Positions 11,625 through 24,235 of a stretch of DNA of 64,000 nucleotides are shown one piece after another (position 1 is the first letter of the stretch; each line of letters begins with the position of its first letter). The notes beneath the pieces were generated by a model. It was given only the letters and a program-made list of their open reading frames with translations. It made no database searches and was not told where the DNA came from. Source of the stretch: Rattus norvegicus. Lineage: Eukaryota; Chordata; Mammalia; Rodentia; Muridae. The translations under genes and the position numbers were made by a program. The stretch is taken from NCBI RefSeq assembly GCF_036323735.1, contig NC_086020.1, positions 122,019,710-122,083,709 of the forward strand, in the 5' to 3' direction.

Positions 11625-13980
11625 ACAGCCTTTTTTAAATTGGATATTCTACTTATTTACATTTCTAATGTTACCCCCTTTCCTGGTTTCTACTCCAGAA
11701 ACCCCCTATTCCATCCTCCCTCCCTCTGCTTCTATGAGGGTGCTCCCCCCACCCACTTACCCACTCACCCACTCACTCCCGCCTCACCACCCTGGCACTC
11801 CCTTGATTCCTGTGAGACATCAAGACTTCACAGGACCAAGGGCCTCTCCTCCCATTGATGCCTACAAGGCCATCCTTGGCTACATATGTGGCTAGAGCCA
11901 TGGGTCTCTCCATGTGTACTCTTTGGATGGTGGTTTAGTCCCTGAGAGCACTGGGGCATCTGGTTGGTTGATATTGTTGTTCTTCCTATGGGATTGCAAA
12001 CTTCTTCAGCTCCTTCAGTCCTTGGTCTAACTCCTCCACTGGGAACCCTGTGCTCAGTCCAAAGATTGGCTGCGGGCATCCACCTCTTCATTTGTGATGC
12101 TCTGGCAGAGCCTCTCATGAGACAGCTGTATCAGGCTCCTGTCAGCAAACACTTCTTGGCATCCGTAATAGTGTCTGGGTTTTGTGTCTGTGTATGGGAT
12201 GGATCCCCAGATGGGGCAGTCTCTGGATGGCCTTTCCTTCACTCTCCTCCACACTTTGTCTCTGTATTTCCTCTCTTGAGTATTTTGTTTTCTCTTCTAA
12301 GAAGGACTGAAGCATCCACACTTTGGTCTTCCTTCTTCGTGAGCTTCATATGGTCTGTGAATTGTATCTTGGATATTCTGAGCTTTGGGGCTAATATCCA
12401 CTTATCAGTGAGTGCATGCCTTGTGTGTTCTTTTGTGATTGGGTTACCTCACTCAGGATGATATTTTTTAATTCCATCCATTTGCCTAAGAATTTCATGA
12501 AGTCATTGTTTATAATAACTGAGTAGTACTCCATTGTGTACATGTACCACATTTTCTGTATCCATTCCTCTGTTGAAGGACATCTGGGTTGTTTCCAGCT
12601 TCTGGCTATTATAAATAAGGCTGCTATGAACATAGTGGAGCATGTGTCCTTGTTATATGTTGAAACATCTTTTGGGTATATGCCCAGGAGTGGTATAGCT
12701 GGGCCCTCAGGTAGTGCAATGTCCAATTTTCTGAGGAACCACCAGACTGATTTCCAGAGTGGTTGTACCAGCTTGGAATCCCACCAACAATGGAGGAGTG
12801 TTCCTCTTTCTCCACATCCTCACCAGCATCTGCTGTCACTGGAGTTTTTGATCTTAGCCATTCTGACTGGTGTGAAGTGGAATCTCAGGGTTGTTTTGAT
12901 TTGCATTTCCCTGATGACTAAGGAGGTTGAACATTTTTTTTAGGTGCTTCGTGGCCATTCCTCAGTTGAGAATTCTTTGTTTAGCTCTGTACCCCATTTT
13001 TAATCAGGTTTTTTGGTTCTCTGGAGTCTCACTTCTTGAGTTCTTTGTATATATTAGATATTAGCCCTCTAATGGATTTAGGATTGGTAAAGATTTTTTC
13101 CTAATCTGTTGGTTGCCATTTTGACCTATTGATGATGTCCTTTACCTTACAGAAGCTTTGAGGTCCCATTTGTTGATTGTTGATCTTATAGCATAAGCCA
13201 TTGGTGTTTTGTTCAGGAAATTTTTCCCTGTGCCTATGTGTTTGAAGCTTTCCCCTACTTTCTCTTCTATTAATTTCAGTGTATCTGGTTTTATGTGGAG
13301 GTCCTTGATCCACTTGGACTTGAGTTTAGTACAAGGAGTTAAGAATGGATCAATTTGCATTCTTATACATGCTGACCACCAGTTGAACCAGCACCATTTG
13401 TTGAAAATGCTGGATTTTTTTCCCACTGGATGGTTTTAACTCCTTTGTCAAAGATCAAGTGACCATAGGTGTGTGGGTTCATTTCTGAGTCTTCAATTCT
13501 ATTCCATTGGTCTATCTGTCTGTCTCTGTACCAATACCATGCAGTTTTTATCACTATTGCTCTGTAATACAGCTTGAGGTCAGGGATGGTGATTCCCCTA
13601 GAAGTTCTTTTATTGTTGAGGATAGTTTTTGCTATCCTTGGTTTGTTGTTATTCCAAATGAATTTGCAAATTGCCCTTTCTAACTCTATGAGGAATTCAG
13701 TTGGAATTTTGATGGGGATTGCATTGAATCTGTAGATTGCTTTTGGCAAGACAGCCATTTTTACAATATTAATCCTACCAATCCATGAGCATAGGAGATC
13801 TTTCCATCTTCTGAGATCTTCTTCAATTTCTCTTCAGAGACTTGACGTTCTTGTCATACGGATCTTTCACTTGCTTGGTTAAAGTCACCCCAAGGTGTTT
13901 TATTTGTGAGTACTGTGAAGGGCGTCATTTCCCTAATTTCTTTCTATGCCTGTTATTCTTTGAGGAAGGATACTGATTTC
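11625..13980 (-). mobile_element. 5'-truncated L1 (copy F), antisense
   Basis: Reading on the minus strand: the C-terminal part of ORF2 (about 13980-12391) followed by an older-type 3'UTR to an A-rich end near 11630. Diverged and frameshifted. Confidence 0.9.
12391..13965 (-). pseudogene. L1 ORF2p C-terminal pseudogene (copy F)
   Basis: Frame pieces at 13758-13363 (MAVLPKAIYRFNAIPIKIP; then FIWNNNKPRIAK and DLKLYYRAIVIKTAWYWY) and at 12726-12391 (GIYPKDVSTYNKDTCSTMF; then WYMYTMEYYSV) belong to the region downstream of the reverse transcriptase through the C-terminus. Several frameshifts separate them. The catalytic domains are missing. Confidence 0.88.
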
Positions 13981-14596
13981 TGAGCTCACTGTCCACCCTG
14001 CTCTCCCACCTCAGTGGATTTCCCCTCAGGCAAGCATAGTGAGGACATGTTACCTGCGCCCCTTCCTAGTCTGTTCTTCAGCAGAGTGTTTTAAAGTCAT
14101 TCTTCTCCTGACCATACTGGGCAAAGAAACAGCCATATGTGTGAGATGTTCTGAGATTGCACCTCTAGATTCCAACAAATTCATTTCAAGTTCTTGTTAG
14201 AGTTGGGATACAAATGTATGACCTAGACTCATAGTCCTATAGAAATAAACACCTATACAGCCACGGGGAGGCTCAACGGAGAGGGTGACCTCCGTGTGCT
14301 AGGTCACACACCAGGTATCAGACATATAAAGGTGGATGTATGCTTTGCTTTGCATAGTGATCGGAAAATATGCTAAGGTATGAGCTAGAACTTCAAAAGA
14401 GAAAACTTCTGATAGTTAATAAACATCTAAATATGTGCATCCCAATGGCAATGCTAAAATGAGATTGTTTTCTTCAACAACGTTTCAAAGCATTGTCTAT
14501 ATTCAGTGTGAGAGACATAAGATCTCCTTTCCAGACCACTAGTGAAATAACACACTGACAGAAGCGTTTGGCAAAATGTTTCAAAATAAGAATGCA
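13981..14596. other. Intergenic, no feature seen
   Basis: Unique sequence between an L1 and a SINE. Confidence 0.5.
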
Positions 14597-14885
14597 CAAA
14601 GCTGGGCATGGTAGTACATGTCTGTAACCCCAACACCCAGGAGGTGGAGGCAGGAGGATCAGGAATTAAAGACCAGCTTCCGCTACATGGCAATTTTAGG
14701 GCAAGCCTGGTCTACACGAAGTATCCACAGGTAAAGGTACTCTCTTGTAAGTCTAGTGACCCAAATTCCAATCCCAGAGCCCACGAAAGGACAGGCAGGG
14801 AGAACTGATTTTTGCAAGTTGTCTTCTGACCTCCACATGTGTGCTATGGCACAGCCCTGTCTCTCAAACAAAATAAATACATACC
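14597..14885 (+). mobile_element. Composite rodent SINE (B1-like head, tRNA-derived tail)
   Basis: Starts GCTGGGCATGGTAGTACATG with B1-like AGGTGGAGGCAGGAGGATCA. It continues into a tail with TTGTCTTCTGACCTCCACAT and an A-rich end (AAACAAAATAAATA). Older than the ID copies. Confidence 0.75.
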
Positions 14886-15057
14886 TTTTTTGAAACATGT
14901 CCAGAACAATACAACATGATTGGTAGAAAACTGGCTTGGCCCAGACTGTGGCTTTGCTGATGACCACCTATGGGGTAATGACTAGGGTACCTGATCATTG
15001 TGCATCTTCTGCACCCCCTCTTATCAGCTCTGAGTTTTACAACTCAATTCGACTATG

Positions 15058-15060
<3 letters not shown>

Positions 15061-15121
<61 letters not shown>

Positions 15122-15156
15122 CCTCCTTCTCTCCCTCCCTCCCTCCCCCCTCTCTG
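15061..15156. repeat. (CT)n microsatellite
   Basis: Nearly perfect CT run to 15120, followed by CCCT-rich pyrimidine sequence. Confidence 0.97.
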
Positions 15157-15925
15157 TTTTCCTTTAACACCCCGAGCACTATGGTTTTCTCTGATTATTC
15201 TATTTTAGTGCTGCGTCCATCACGATAACCCTGTCAAGTTTGATCTTCAACCAGCATTTTCCACGGATCCGCTCTGTGAAGCACATGTCTTTAGACCTAA
15301 AGAGTCTCATTCTATTCTGAGATTCCTTTTGAAGCAGAATTAAGGCTGTGTGCTGAACTGTTGACATTTTCCAGAAGTGATTCAGGTGCTGTTACCATAT
15401 TTATCTTCAAAACAACTTTTGTAGATTTCTCATAACACTCTGGTATTTCTCTGCAGGCTTTGCTTTCTGGTTTTCCTTGTAACATCCTCTGTGAGATATT
15501 TTTGACAACAAAGTTTGTCTGTTTCAGTCTTCTTCTCATTTCTGAGACAACGTTTCTGACTCACCTTTAGTATGATGCCTCTTGTACAAGCTTGGCTGTG
15601 GCAGTTCTATGTCACTGGGGTCTGAGTTATAGGCAGGAAGATGAGAGAATTATCTAAGGGACATTGGCTTCCCAGTGCCCTCCTCACTGTTTCTGCTTTG
15701 TAGGTGAAGCCCCTGGCTCATGTTTGACACCATCCCTGCTCAAGCTAGATACTCAGAGAAAGACATGTGTTGGCCACTTAAAGTCACGTTCTTCCTAACA
15801 TTTCATACTGAGAAAGGCAGAATCTCATCCATGTTGTATCCTGCCCAAAACATTTAATCTGAGCCTAACTACTCAGGCTCATTCAAATGAGAGTTAGTGA
15901 AGGGCTCCTCAGAAATGTCAGAGTA
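15157..15925. other. Intergenic, no feature seen
   Basis: Unique sequence. Confidence 0.5.
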
Positions 15926-16147
15926 GCTGGGCATGGTGACCCACACCCTCTTAACCCCTTGGGAGGCAAAGGCTGGCAAATCTCTGAGTTTGAGGCCAGC
16001 CTGGTATATAGCATGAGTTCCAGGATAGCCAGGCCTCCTGGTTTCTGGCATGAGTTCTAGGACAGTCAGGGCTACACAGGGAAACCCTGACTTATAAATA
16101 AGTAAACAAACAAACAAATTAAGTAAGTAAGTAAGTAAGTAAGTCAG
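15926..16147 (+). mobile_element. B1 SINE with (AAGT)n tail
   Basis: Begins GCTGGGCATGGTGACCCACA. It has the B1 GAGTTTGAGGCCAGCCTGG and GGGCTACACAGGGAAACCCTG blocks, with an internal duplication of the middle segment. It ends in AAAC and AAGT repeats. Confidence 0.85.
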
Positions 16148-19100
16148 AATAATAGAATAGAAAACCATGGCAAATTGTTGTGGGTCAGTTTTCCTGTACA
16201 GAACCTGGAGCTCTTGTGAGGGAAGACCCTGACCAGTGGAAGTTCTTGTGCCATAGAAGCAAGGTTTTGAGCGGCATGTTCTGTTCCCTTCACAGCAAGC
16301 AAGGCAAGTGTCTGCCTGCCTGACAAGTGTTCCTGGCCTCTATCAACAGTGCACCAGTATGGCATATGGAAAGAGCAGTCTCGTAAGGGGTTGGGGGGAG
16401 ATCTGGTTTGCAACTCATCAGCAAAGTGTGACACTGTAGCCAGCGCTTACAACATGAACCTGGAAAGCCTTGTGCAAAGTGTCTCATGACATAACAGTCA
16501 ACAGGAGCGGGGCTACACCGATTTCATTCTGTCTGTCAGGATTGCTTATTATGTGTAGCATTGGGTCTGTTTGATCCATGCCAACTCGGTCCAGTGAGGA
16601 GCTCCTTCTAGGAATGGAGAACACAAAGTCCTGTCATCCCTGGCCACTCAACAGACTGGTGACCTGGGTAGGTGACTTGAAACTTCTGCCCACATGTGGC
16701 ATATGCTTGTCTATACATATAGTCATGGGGTTATGGGATCATTAGTAGTCTGCATGGCATAGCTTTTAGCATGTTCTGTGAAATGTTTGATCCAACCCTT
16801 AGATACATTGCTAATCCTAGCTCTGGAAATAAGCCCCACATGTAACCCACAGGTCCAAGTTCTTGTCCAGGAAAGAGTTGGTATTTTTCTTCACATAGAC
16901 ATGCACACAAACACAGCACGAGGTTCTTCAGGGCTTGTATTTGCTCTTCTGTAGCCAACATTGCATTTGTTTTTGTGCCAATGGTCTGCTCACTTCCCCA
17001 CAACTCACCCGGTCTTCTCTCCTTCAGCTGTAGCTTCTTCATGACCAGAGAGGCTTGCGGGCTTCTGAAGGGCTGTACTGTCTACTGAATGGTCCCATAA
17101 TTAGAAGACCTCCCTACCTAGCAGATCACCTAGGCAATGCCTGTGCCTCTTGAAGGACATAGGGAAACATCTAGAGGTGTTTTATTGACACAGCTTAGGA
17201 TAAGGCAGTGCAGTGGCGTCTAAGGATCAGAGGACAGGGCCATCATCATCTGTTCGGTCTAATATGCCAAAGGTGTCAAAGGAGAGAACCCTCTTCTACC
17301 ATGCTTGGCAGTCTGTTGTCCTGAAGTTTACATTTCAAGGCCTCCTGTAAGCACAGCATGTTCTTAGCAGACTGTCCAGTACACAGGGGTTCTTCAACGC
17401 AGTGCTGTTTTGACTGTTGATGTTTTGGTCTTTGTCTTCTTGGACTTCTGGACTTTTATGTCAGAATTAAGTTTCTTTTTCTTTCTCATAGTGAAAACTT
17501 TCCAAGACAAAATATGTTTTGTGTTTTTAAGTCTTTCCTATTGGCTGACATCATAAAGAACCCAAGAGAACTGATTATTATCCCCTGACCTGATGTCCTG
17601 TGAACAACCAGGTCTCAAAATAGAAAGACAGGCTCATGGAAAATGAGAGGAATGGGGTCCTTACCCCCAGAATCTTACTGTCTCCATCACCCACTTTTAC
17701 AGTAAACATGTAAAGTCCCCTTCTCCATGTCATTCTTTCCTTCACAAACTCTCTCCCTTGGCTGACATCCTTAGCAGTTGCTGATAACCCTGGGGAAACT
17801 GGCTTCCCTGAGCTCTTACATCTCTTTGCGGCCTTCTCCACTCTGAACTCGGTTTGACATTGTTCACAGAAAGCCTTGGTGGCCTCCCCCAGTTTCCAAG
17901 ATGAACTTCAAAACCCTACCACCATTCCATTCAGTTAATATGTTGGTTTCTTTAAAAAAAAACAATCTATACAGTAATTTATACTTTTGGGCATTTAAAG
18001 GGTATTTGTCCTTGAAAAAAGTAAGAGAAAAACATAGATTTTTATTCTATATTTGCTTGTGGATCTATTTCCAGTGCTCCTTATCTCTTACTTCTTCCTA
18101 GAAATCTGAGTGTCCATCTGCTGTTGTTTTCTTTAGCTTGAAGCACTTCCTTTCATTAGCCCTTCTAAGATAGGAAATGCTTTCGTATTTTCTTCATTCT
18201 GATAGAACATTTTAACGTAGAGTTTGGACTAAGACTTTCAAAGTACATTAAAGATGGGATTTATTTTTAATCATTTATTTTGCTTTGCTTTCTAACGAGA
18301 GGCCCAGCCTCCTCCTCCCCACCCTCCTCCTCCCCACCGTCCTCCCCTGGCATGCCCTCCTCCCATCTAAGGGCTGTGTGAGTGTTTCCTTGGGTTTTAG
18401 AAATTTGATCGGGATGATTTTGGATAGATATGCTTTTCTCTGAGGCCATTCCACATGAGAGTCTGTGGGCTACTTAGGTCTGGAAATGGGTTTTCAACCG
18501 ACTTGAAAAGCTGTGGCCACCATGCCTATCAACTTTGTTCTTCTGCTCCATTATCTCCCTTCTCATTTCAGTCCCCAGAAGCCCAGCTTCATACATCAGA
18601 GCAGCTGACGTTGACACAAGCCCCAGCTCACTCATTCTTTCATGTTGGTTCCATTGGAAACGTTCAACTCCATCTGCAAGGTCATTGGCTTTTTATTCTG
18701 CAGTGTTCAACCTGCTGAGTCCATCCAATGAGATTCTCCCTTCTGACGTTACAGCATTGAGTGTCTCTGTAGATTTGTATGTTCCCTGGTACTGTATTAG
18801 TTCGTTATGACCATTTATTCTGTGTCTTGAAACATTCCTATTGAATACTGTGGAACTATAACCTCCACGTGCTGTTGTTTGGTTTTAAGCTGCCATCTAT
18901 TTCTTCTGGTTGCTTTTCTCCTGACGATGAGCAGTATGTCTCCACTCTCCCTCCTCCCAGACTACCTCCTCCCTACTATCTCTTTCTCTCTTTCCTTCTT
19001 CCTGGTGGAGGAGGGTGGGACGGGTACATTCTACAGCAATTCACAGAAGTTCAGCACTCTATCACCTTCCCCTAGGGCATAGCGATTATTTTAAATTGAA

Positions 19101-19642
19101 TGTTTAAGTTTTGACTCATTGCTTGAACTTGTAGAGACTTGATTTTCTATCTTACTAGACAGGTTTGCTTTTGTCTGTCTCTGTTTCTTGAGTGGATTTT
19201 TTGAGTTTGAATTTGAGTCTTTCTACCAAGGTCTCTACCTCTTGAGGGTTTCAATGAAAAGCCAGAGGATTCACCATGCCCTTTCAGCCCGGGGGAATCA
19301 CATGCCTACTCTCTCCACAGAAGCAAACACTGGCCGAGATCACTGTCTACCCTCCACATCTTGTTGTCCACAGGGTCCTTGAGCTCAGAGGCTGTCTCAA
19401 GATTGAGGCAGGGTATGTGCAGTTCTAGAAGCTTCTTCCCATATGTCCTCAATCCCCAACTACTCCGCCCCACTGAACTAAGCATTCTGGTACCTTCTCA
19501 TTGTAGAGTGAAGCTCTCTCTTTCCATCTTCATGGCTTGGACAGAACCCACAGGAGAAAGTCATGAATACATATATTCTCAATTCAGCTGCCTTTTAAAA
19601 GAGAATCTTCTTATTTTTGCCCCCACTTTTGATCCTGCTGCA

Positions 19643-19645
<3 letters not shown>
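16148..19645. other. Intergenic, about 3.5 kb without recognised repeat or gene
   Basis: Unique sequence. A short C/T-rich patch lies at 18305-18350. No conserved coding signature was seen in the open frames. Confidence 0.5.

Positions 19646-19732
<87 letters not shown>
19646..19732. repeat. Compound (CT)n(GT)n microsatellite
   Basis: CT run to 19701, then GT run to 19731. It generates spurious Leu/Ser and Cys/Val reading frames. Confidence 0.97.
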
Positions 19733-19733
<1 letters not shown>

Positions 19734-19789
19734 GCGTGTTCATGTGTGCAGGTACGCATGTGAGCTAACATGTAGTCATTCTCCAGGTA

Positions 19790-19985
19790 TCATCTTCCTT
19801 GTGGTTTTTGGGAGTCAAGGCCTCTCACTGGCCTGAGGCCTGCTGCTTTAGCCAGGCTGACTGGGCAGCAGGGCCCAAAGATCTGCCTCCCCAGTGTTGG
19901 GATTGTAAGCATGAGTAATGCTTTATAAATGTGGGTTCTGGGAATTGAACTCAGGCTCTCGCCTACTGAGCTATCTCCTCATCCT
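19790..19985 (-). mobile_element. B4-type SINE, antisense
   Basis: Antisense landmarks include CTGCCTCCCCAGTGTTGGGA, then TTCTGGGAATTGAACTCAGG and TACTGAGCTATCTCC. These are the B1-like half plus the tRNA-derived half of B4. Confidence 0.8.
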
Positions 19986-20184
19986 CCTACTTTGGGTTAT
20001 TTTTAATCCAATACAAATAATGGCTTTTTCACTCAAGCATTCAGCCCAAGGCTTATCGCTGTTGCCTCTGCATGGTTGTTTAAATGGAGTTAGAGCTCTG
20101 TCACAGTGTCGTGAGCAAGCACCTAAAAGGAGTCGCATAATAAGGAACGTTAATATCTGTCTCAGTTTTATGCAATGGTGGGTG

Positions 20185-20290
20185 CAATGTTTCATGCATG
20201 CAATGCTGGAGACTGAACCTCACACACTAGGTTCTAAGCACTCAACCAACTGGTTAACCTACTCCTCAGCCCCCGTTTTGATCCCTTTTA
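20185..20290 (-). mobile_element. ID/B4-type SINE remnant, antisense
   Basis: ATGCTGGAGACTGAACCTCA followed by TAAGCACTCAACCAACTGG is a diverged antisense tRNA-derived SINE. Confidence 0.55.
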
Positions 20291-20307
20291 GTGATGTCAA
20301 TAAAACC

Positions 20308-20420
20308 AACAAAGGTTGGTGGCGTTCACCTGTCATCCTAGAACTCAGGAGGCTGCAGTAGTAGAACCTTCAGTTAAAGGCCAGCCTGGGGCACATAGTG
20401 AAATCCTGTCTTAATACAAC
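20308..20420 (+). mobile_element. B1-like SINE
   Basis: GGTGGCGTTCACCTGTCATC, then AAAGGCCAGCCTGGGGCACA and AAATCCTGTCTTAATACAAC. Diverged B1. Confidence 0.7.
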
Positions 20421-21540
20421 AAAAATATTAGCAACACCCAGTACTTTTGCAACTATTCTGAGATTATGAGTTTACATGGTAAATAAAAAACAGTGGCATG
20501 CTGTTGATGTTTTAGTCATATGAAACGACTGGTTAGGTGGTCATGGTTCCCCTTATGCTATCAGGAAAGAACAGAAGAGATAGCTCGTGTGCTGGTGCAT
20601 GGTGGCACAGGAACCCAGATCCTAGCATCCTGGGGGAAAAGAAGCTCTCTCTTCAAAGAATTAAAACAAAAGCAGCAGAAGGCTTGGTGTTGCTTCAGCT
20701 GAGCTGAGGTAAGGACTTCCCCAGCTGAGTTGGAGGCTCGTAAATAGAATGTGTGGTGCTAATACTGAGGGTGGACAAGGCCAGTAGAATGTGGCTTGGG
20801 ATTTATTTGCTGTTCCCCACTCTTCAAAAGGAATAAAGCTGGGAATATGGCTTTATCACAGAGCACTTGCTTGGGACACCTGAGGCCTTTGGTTCAACTC
20901 TCCGAAACAGCAGAAACAGAACGTACAAGATGCTAAATAACACCGAAGAGGTTGAGACCCAGAAACGGCATTCTGGGAGGCATCTGCAGGAGGGGACTTG
21001 CCTGCCGTGTTCACTTTACAGTGTCCTTGAACCTTTCTTCTCTGGTAGCCCTGGGAGTGCCTTAGCTTCCTGTTTCATAGGAAACTGAATTAAAACATAG
21101 TCCCATGAGGCCAGCACTGAAGGAAGGGGCTTCTCACAGGGTTGGGGTGGGGGGCTCTGCCCTGAAAGAAGTGCTCTGAAAATGAGGTAAGGCAAAGCCG
21201 TCAACACAGTTGCTACCAGACACAGAGCCAGCCTGACGTAAGCTGCTGTATTCCCAGATGTGTGCACACACCCAAGCTCTTCTGCTTGCTCCATTTCACC
21301 TATGTGAGGGTTCTGTGGTCTTAGAGGGCTTAAAATCTTAAGATCATGTCAAGGTGAGGACATCTGCAGTACCTCTGGGCTTCTAATAAATGAAAGAGGA
21401 AGTGTGGCATTTCCCTGCTTTTAAGGAGTCCAGAAAAAGAGCTGCAAGCCAGTAGTCAGGTGCTCTGCCTGTGTGAGGACCAACGAGTTCTGTTTTCCCA
21501 AAGTTCACACACGGCATGACAGTGGTAGCTTTCACACCCA
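20421..21540. other. Intergenic with one ID-like remnant
   Basis: An ID/B4-type tRNA-derived remnant lies at about 20832-20915 (+; GAGCACTTGCTTGGGACACC). The rest is unique. Confidence 0.5.
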
Positions 21541-21589
21541 TGCCTCTCTCTTCACACTGATTTATTTAGGGTTATGTGTGAGAGAGAGT

Positions 21590-21656
21590 GTGTGTATATG
21601 CATGTGTGTACAGAAACACGTCTGTGTGTGCAGAGCTGTTTATACGTATGTGCAGA

Positions 21657-21694
<38 letters not shown>

Positions 21695-21715
21695 CGTACA
21701 TGTGCATGTGCCTGT
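21590..21715. repeat. (TG)n-rich region
   Basis: A perfect TG run at 21659-21692 lies inside a longer purine/pyrimidine-alternating stretch. Confidence 0.93.
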
Positions 21716-21799
21716 GCGCACCCAAGTGTCATTCCTCATTTTGTCATGAATATTGATTTTCAGTATCACACTTGAGACCCAGAACAACAATTTGACTTC

Positions 21800-21975
21800 A
21801 GCTATGATAGCTGATCAGTGAACTCCTGAGACCCACCTGTGTTTGCCTCCTTGGCGCTGGGATTACAAACTTAAACCTTTTTTTTTTCCCTAACAAACGT
21901 GAGTTCTGGGAATCAAACTTGGGTTTTATGCTTACACAGAAAGAACTTTGTTAATTAAGCCATCATCCAGGCCCT
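21800..21975 (-). mobile_element. B4-type SINE, antisense
   Basis: CTCCTTGGCGCTGGGATTAC, then GTTCTGGGAATCAAACTTGG and an AATTAAGCCATCATCCAGGC end. Confidence 0.75.
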
Positions 21976-23945
21976 CCCCCACACCCTTTCCTGGCTCTAA
22001 AGCTACCTTTATTGTGAGATGATCGTATCTCAGAGAATACCAACTGTTTTGCAGGTGTGGGGTGACAAGATGTATCCCTTTGGAACCTGGCACTTGAAGT
22101 GTTTGCATTCTCCCTACAGGGGGCAGCACAGCCTCAGGGTGGAGGGCCACAGTGTGGAGCTCTTGCGAGGAAATCAGAAGTGATGTCATCAGCACAGGCA
22201 AGTGCATCTGCCCCGAGACATACCGTGAATGTAACACTGGGGGCAGATCTCCAGCCTTTGTCCATCCTGGAAGGTTAGAATCAGACCTAACCAGCTATTA
22301 TCCAGCATCCATAACTTTAGAACAGAGCCAAGGCGTGAAACTTCTACTTCAAGCTAGAAAGCTGTTCAGTTCCCTAATTATTAGGGAAGCAGGGTGCTAG
22401 ACAGTCTGTGGACTGGATAATGGACATCTTCCCTTCCTCCTTGTGGTATCTTTTCCATCCTCACTACCTTTGGCCCTTCCCTCCGCAGCATCAGCCCAGT
22501 ATCTTTTCTCTCCTCAGGATGGGTTTATCAATCAGCAGATGTCAGTGTGTTGACTCCATTCATGCTGTCTTCTCCACCAAATAATGGCTGGCCTTAAGTG
22601 AGTCACATAAGAGAGTGGGTGACTGGAAGCCTCGAAACCACTGACCACCGAGACTGTGAATGTCTGTGTGGGGGGTGAGTCTGTTTGTAGCCTGGAGTTG
22701 TCTGTGGCTAGCAAGAACGTTGGAAGGAGGAGAAAGTACCTCTGGGTGTGAAGGACTTGGGGTGTACGTTAGAGCATCAGATTCTATTACTGAGCATTCT
22801 CTGTTTAGGATGCAAAGATATCTCTAGAAATTGGACTCCTTTATGTTAAAAAAGCTTAAAGAGAATTCAGTTGTAACTGTGAAGGCAATAATCTAGGTAA
22901 AATGTAATAGATGTAAAACCGTGCTTAGCTTCATGGCTCAGGCATAGCCTAACAATACTGAAAACCCTCTCACGATGATTACAAACGTAATCTCTTCTCT
23001 ACCTTTATGTTTTGAAAAATAAACTTAGAAGGAAAAAGGCCACTGTGACATTAGCAGTGGGGATTTATGTCAGGGCCCTGCAGGTCTGTCCCCTCAGTTC
23101 TGTGAGGTTATATTGCCTTGTCTTCTGTGTGTGTCAAGGGTATCTTAGATATTAGAAATTCTGGAGTAATCTCACCTCGCCTGAAGTTCACTGTGCATGG
23201 ATGGCTGTCAGAAGTAGACACCCAAACCCTTGCGCCTCCAATGTAACTAACAATCCTCAGGTCCCATGCAGTCAGGGCAGTCTGGAGCTCTACCTGCTGT
23301 GACCATGCCCCGCCAGTCAGCTCGGTTTCTCTTTCTCTTCCCTTAGGAAATCACTGGCCCCTAGTGCTTTGGTAGTCAATTAATCTCTACTCAGATAGAC
23401 CGGGCGGTGTACGTTCCTTGATACCTGCCCCAGTGTGTTTTGGGTTCCTGAATGAAACACACGCACATGCACATGCGCACACACTGGGTCACTTCCTAAC
23501 CTCCACATGACTGATGTACTTTTGATAATCCTAACTCATCACTTAGACCTGTATTCTATCTTGCTGCCCAGGACCAGACCTGTTGCCCTCCAGGGTCAGG
23601 GTCCCTGGCATTTACGTGTTGGCTGTCTCTCTGTCCTGCACTTCTCAGGCATGGCAGCTACAGCTTTCCCAGCTTGGTGGCTTTCTCCTTCCTCCTCCCT
23701 CAATCCCTTGCCTGGGAATCCTGAAAGTACTGCCTCTGCCTCCCTTTGTTGCTGCTGGCAACTTTATTCACCAATCAAAACCAGCTGGGGGCAGGGACCC
23801 TCAGCGGCTTACATGCAGACATGCGGATTCCCATGTAATTTTGGAGATCCAGTTAACATAATACAAGCATTAGACCAAGTCCACAACACCCTAGTTATTC
23901 AGAGAAACCAGATACATAAACAGACTCACGTAGACACAAACATAG

Positions 23946-23946
<1 letters not shown>
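21976..23946. other. Intergenic, no gene seen
   Basis: Unique sequence apart from the CTCF-like motif. Confidence 0.5.
22112..22128 (+). promoter_or_regulatory. CTCF-like motif, forward orientation
   Basis: CCCTACAGGGGGCAGCA matches the core of the CTCF consensus (AGGGGGCAGC). Binding is not shown by sequence alone. Confidence 0.35.
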
Positions 23947-23983
<37 letters not shown>

Positions 23984-24066
23984 CCTTTTCTCTTCCTCTC
24001 TCAGGTTATGAAAGTTTTAATACTCAAAATTGTCACTTCTGCTGGTGTATTCAGGATAAAAGAACT

Positions 24067-24113
<47 letters not shown>

Positions 24114-24135
24114 AACGCACACACATACACACAGT
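23947..24135. repeat. Two (CA)n arrays
   Basis: CA runs at 23947-23981 and 24069-24135, separated by about 90 bp of unique sequence. They create the His/Thr stretches in the 230-codon frame at 23507-24199, which is therefore not a gene. Confidence 0.95.
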
Positions 24136-24235
24136 CAGGAGCATTGAAGCCAGCATGGGCTATGTACTGAGTACCAGGCCAACCTGGGTTACAGAGTAAG
24201 ACCCTGTCTTCAGAAAGAAAAACAAAAATTTAGAA
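24136..24235 (+). mobile_element. B1-like remnant
   Basis: GAGTACCAGGCCAACCTGGG followed by ACAGAGTAAGACCCTGTCTT and an A-rich tail. This is the distal half of a B1, adjoining the (CA)n array. Confidence 0.65.

Noticed and set aside
11199..11858. 219-codon open frame
   Set aside because: It runs from unique DNA into antisense L1 3'UTR and shows no protein-family features.
23507..24199. 230-codon open frame, the longest in the window
   Set aside because: Its second half is (CA)n His/Thr translation and the first half has no domain or conservation signature.
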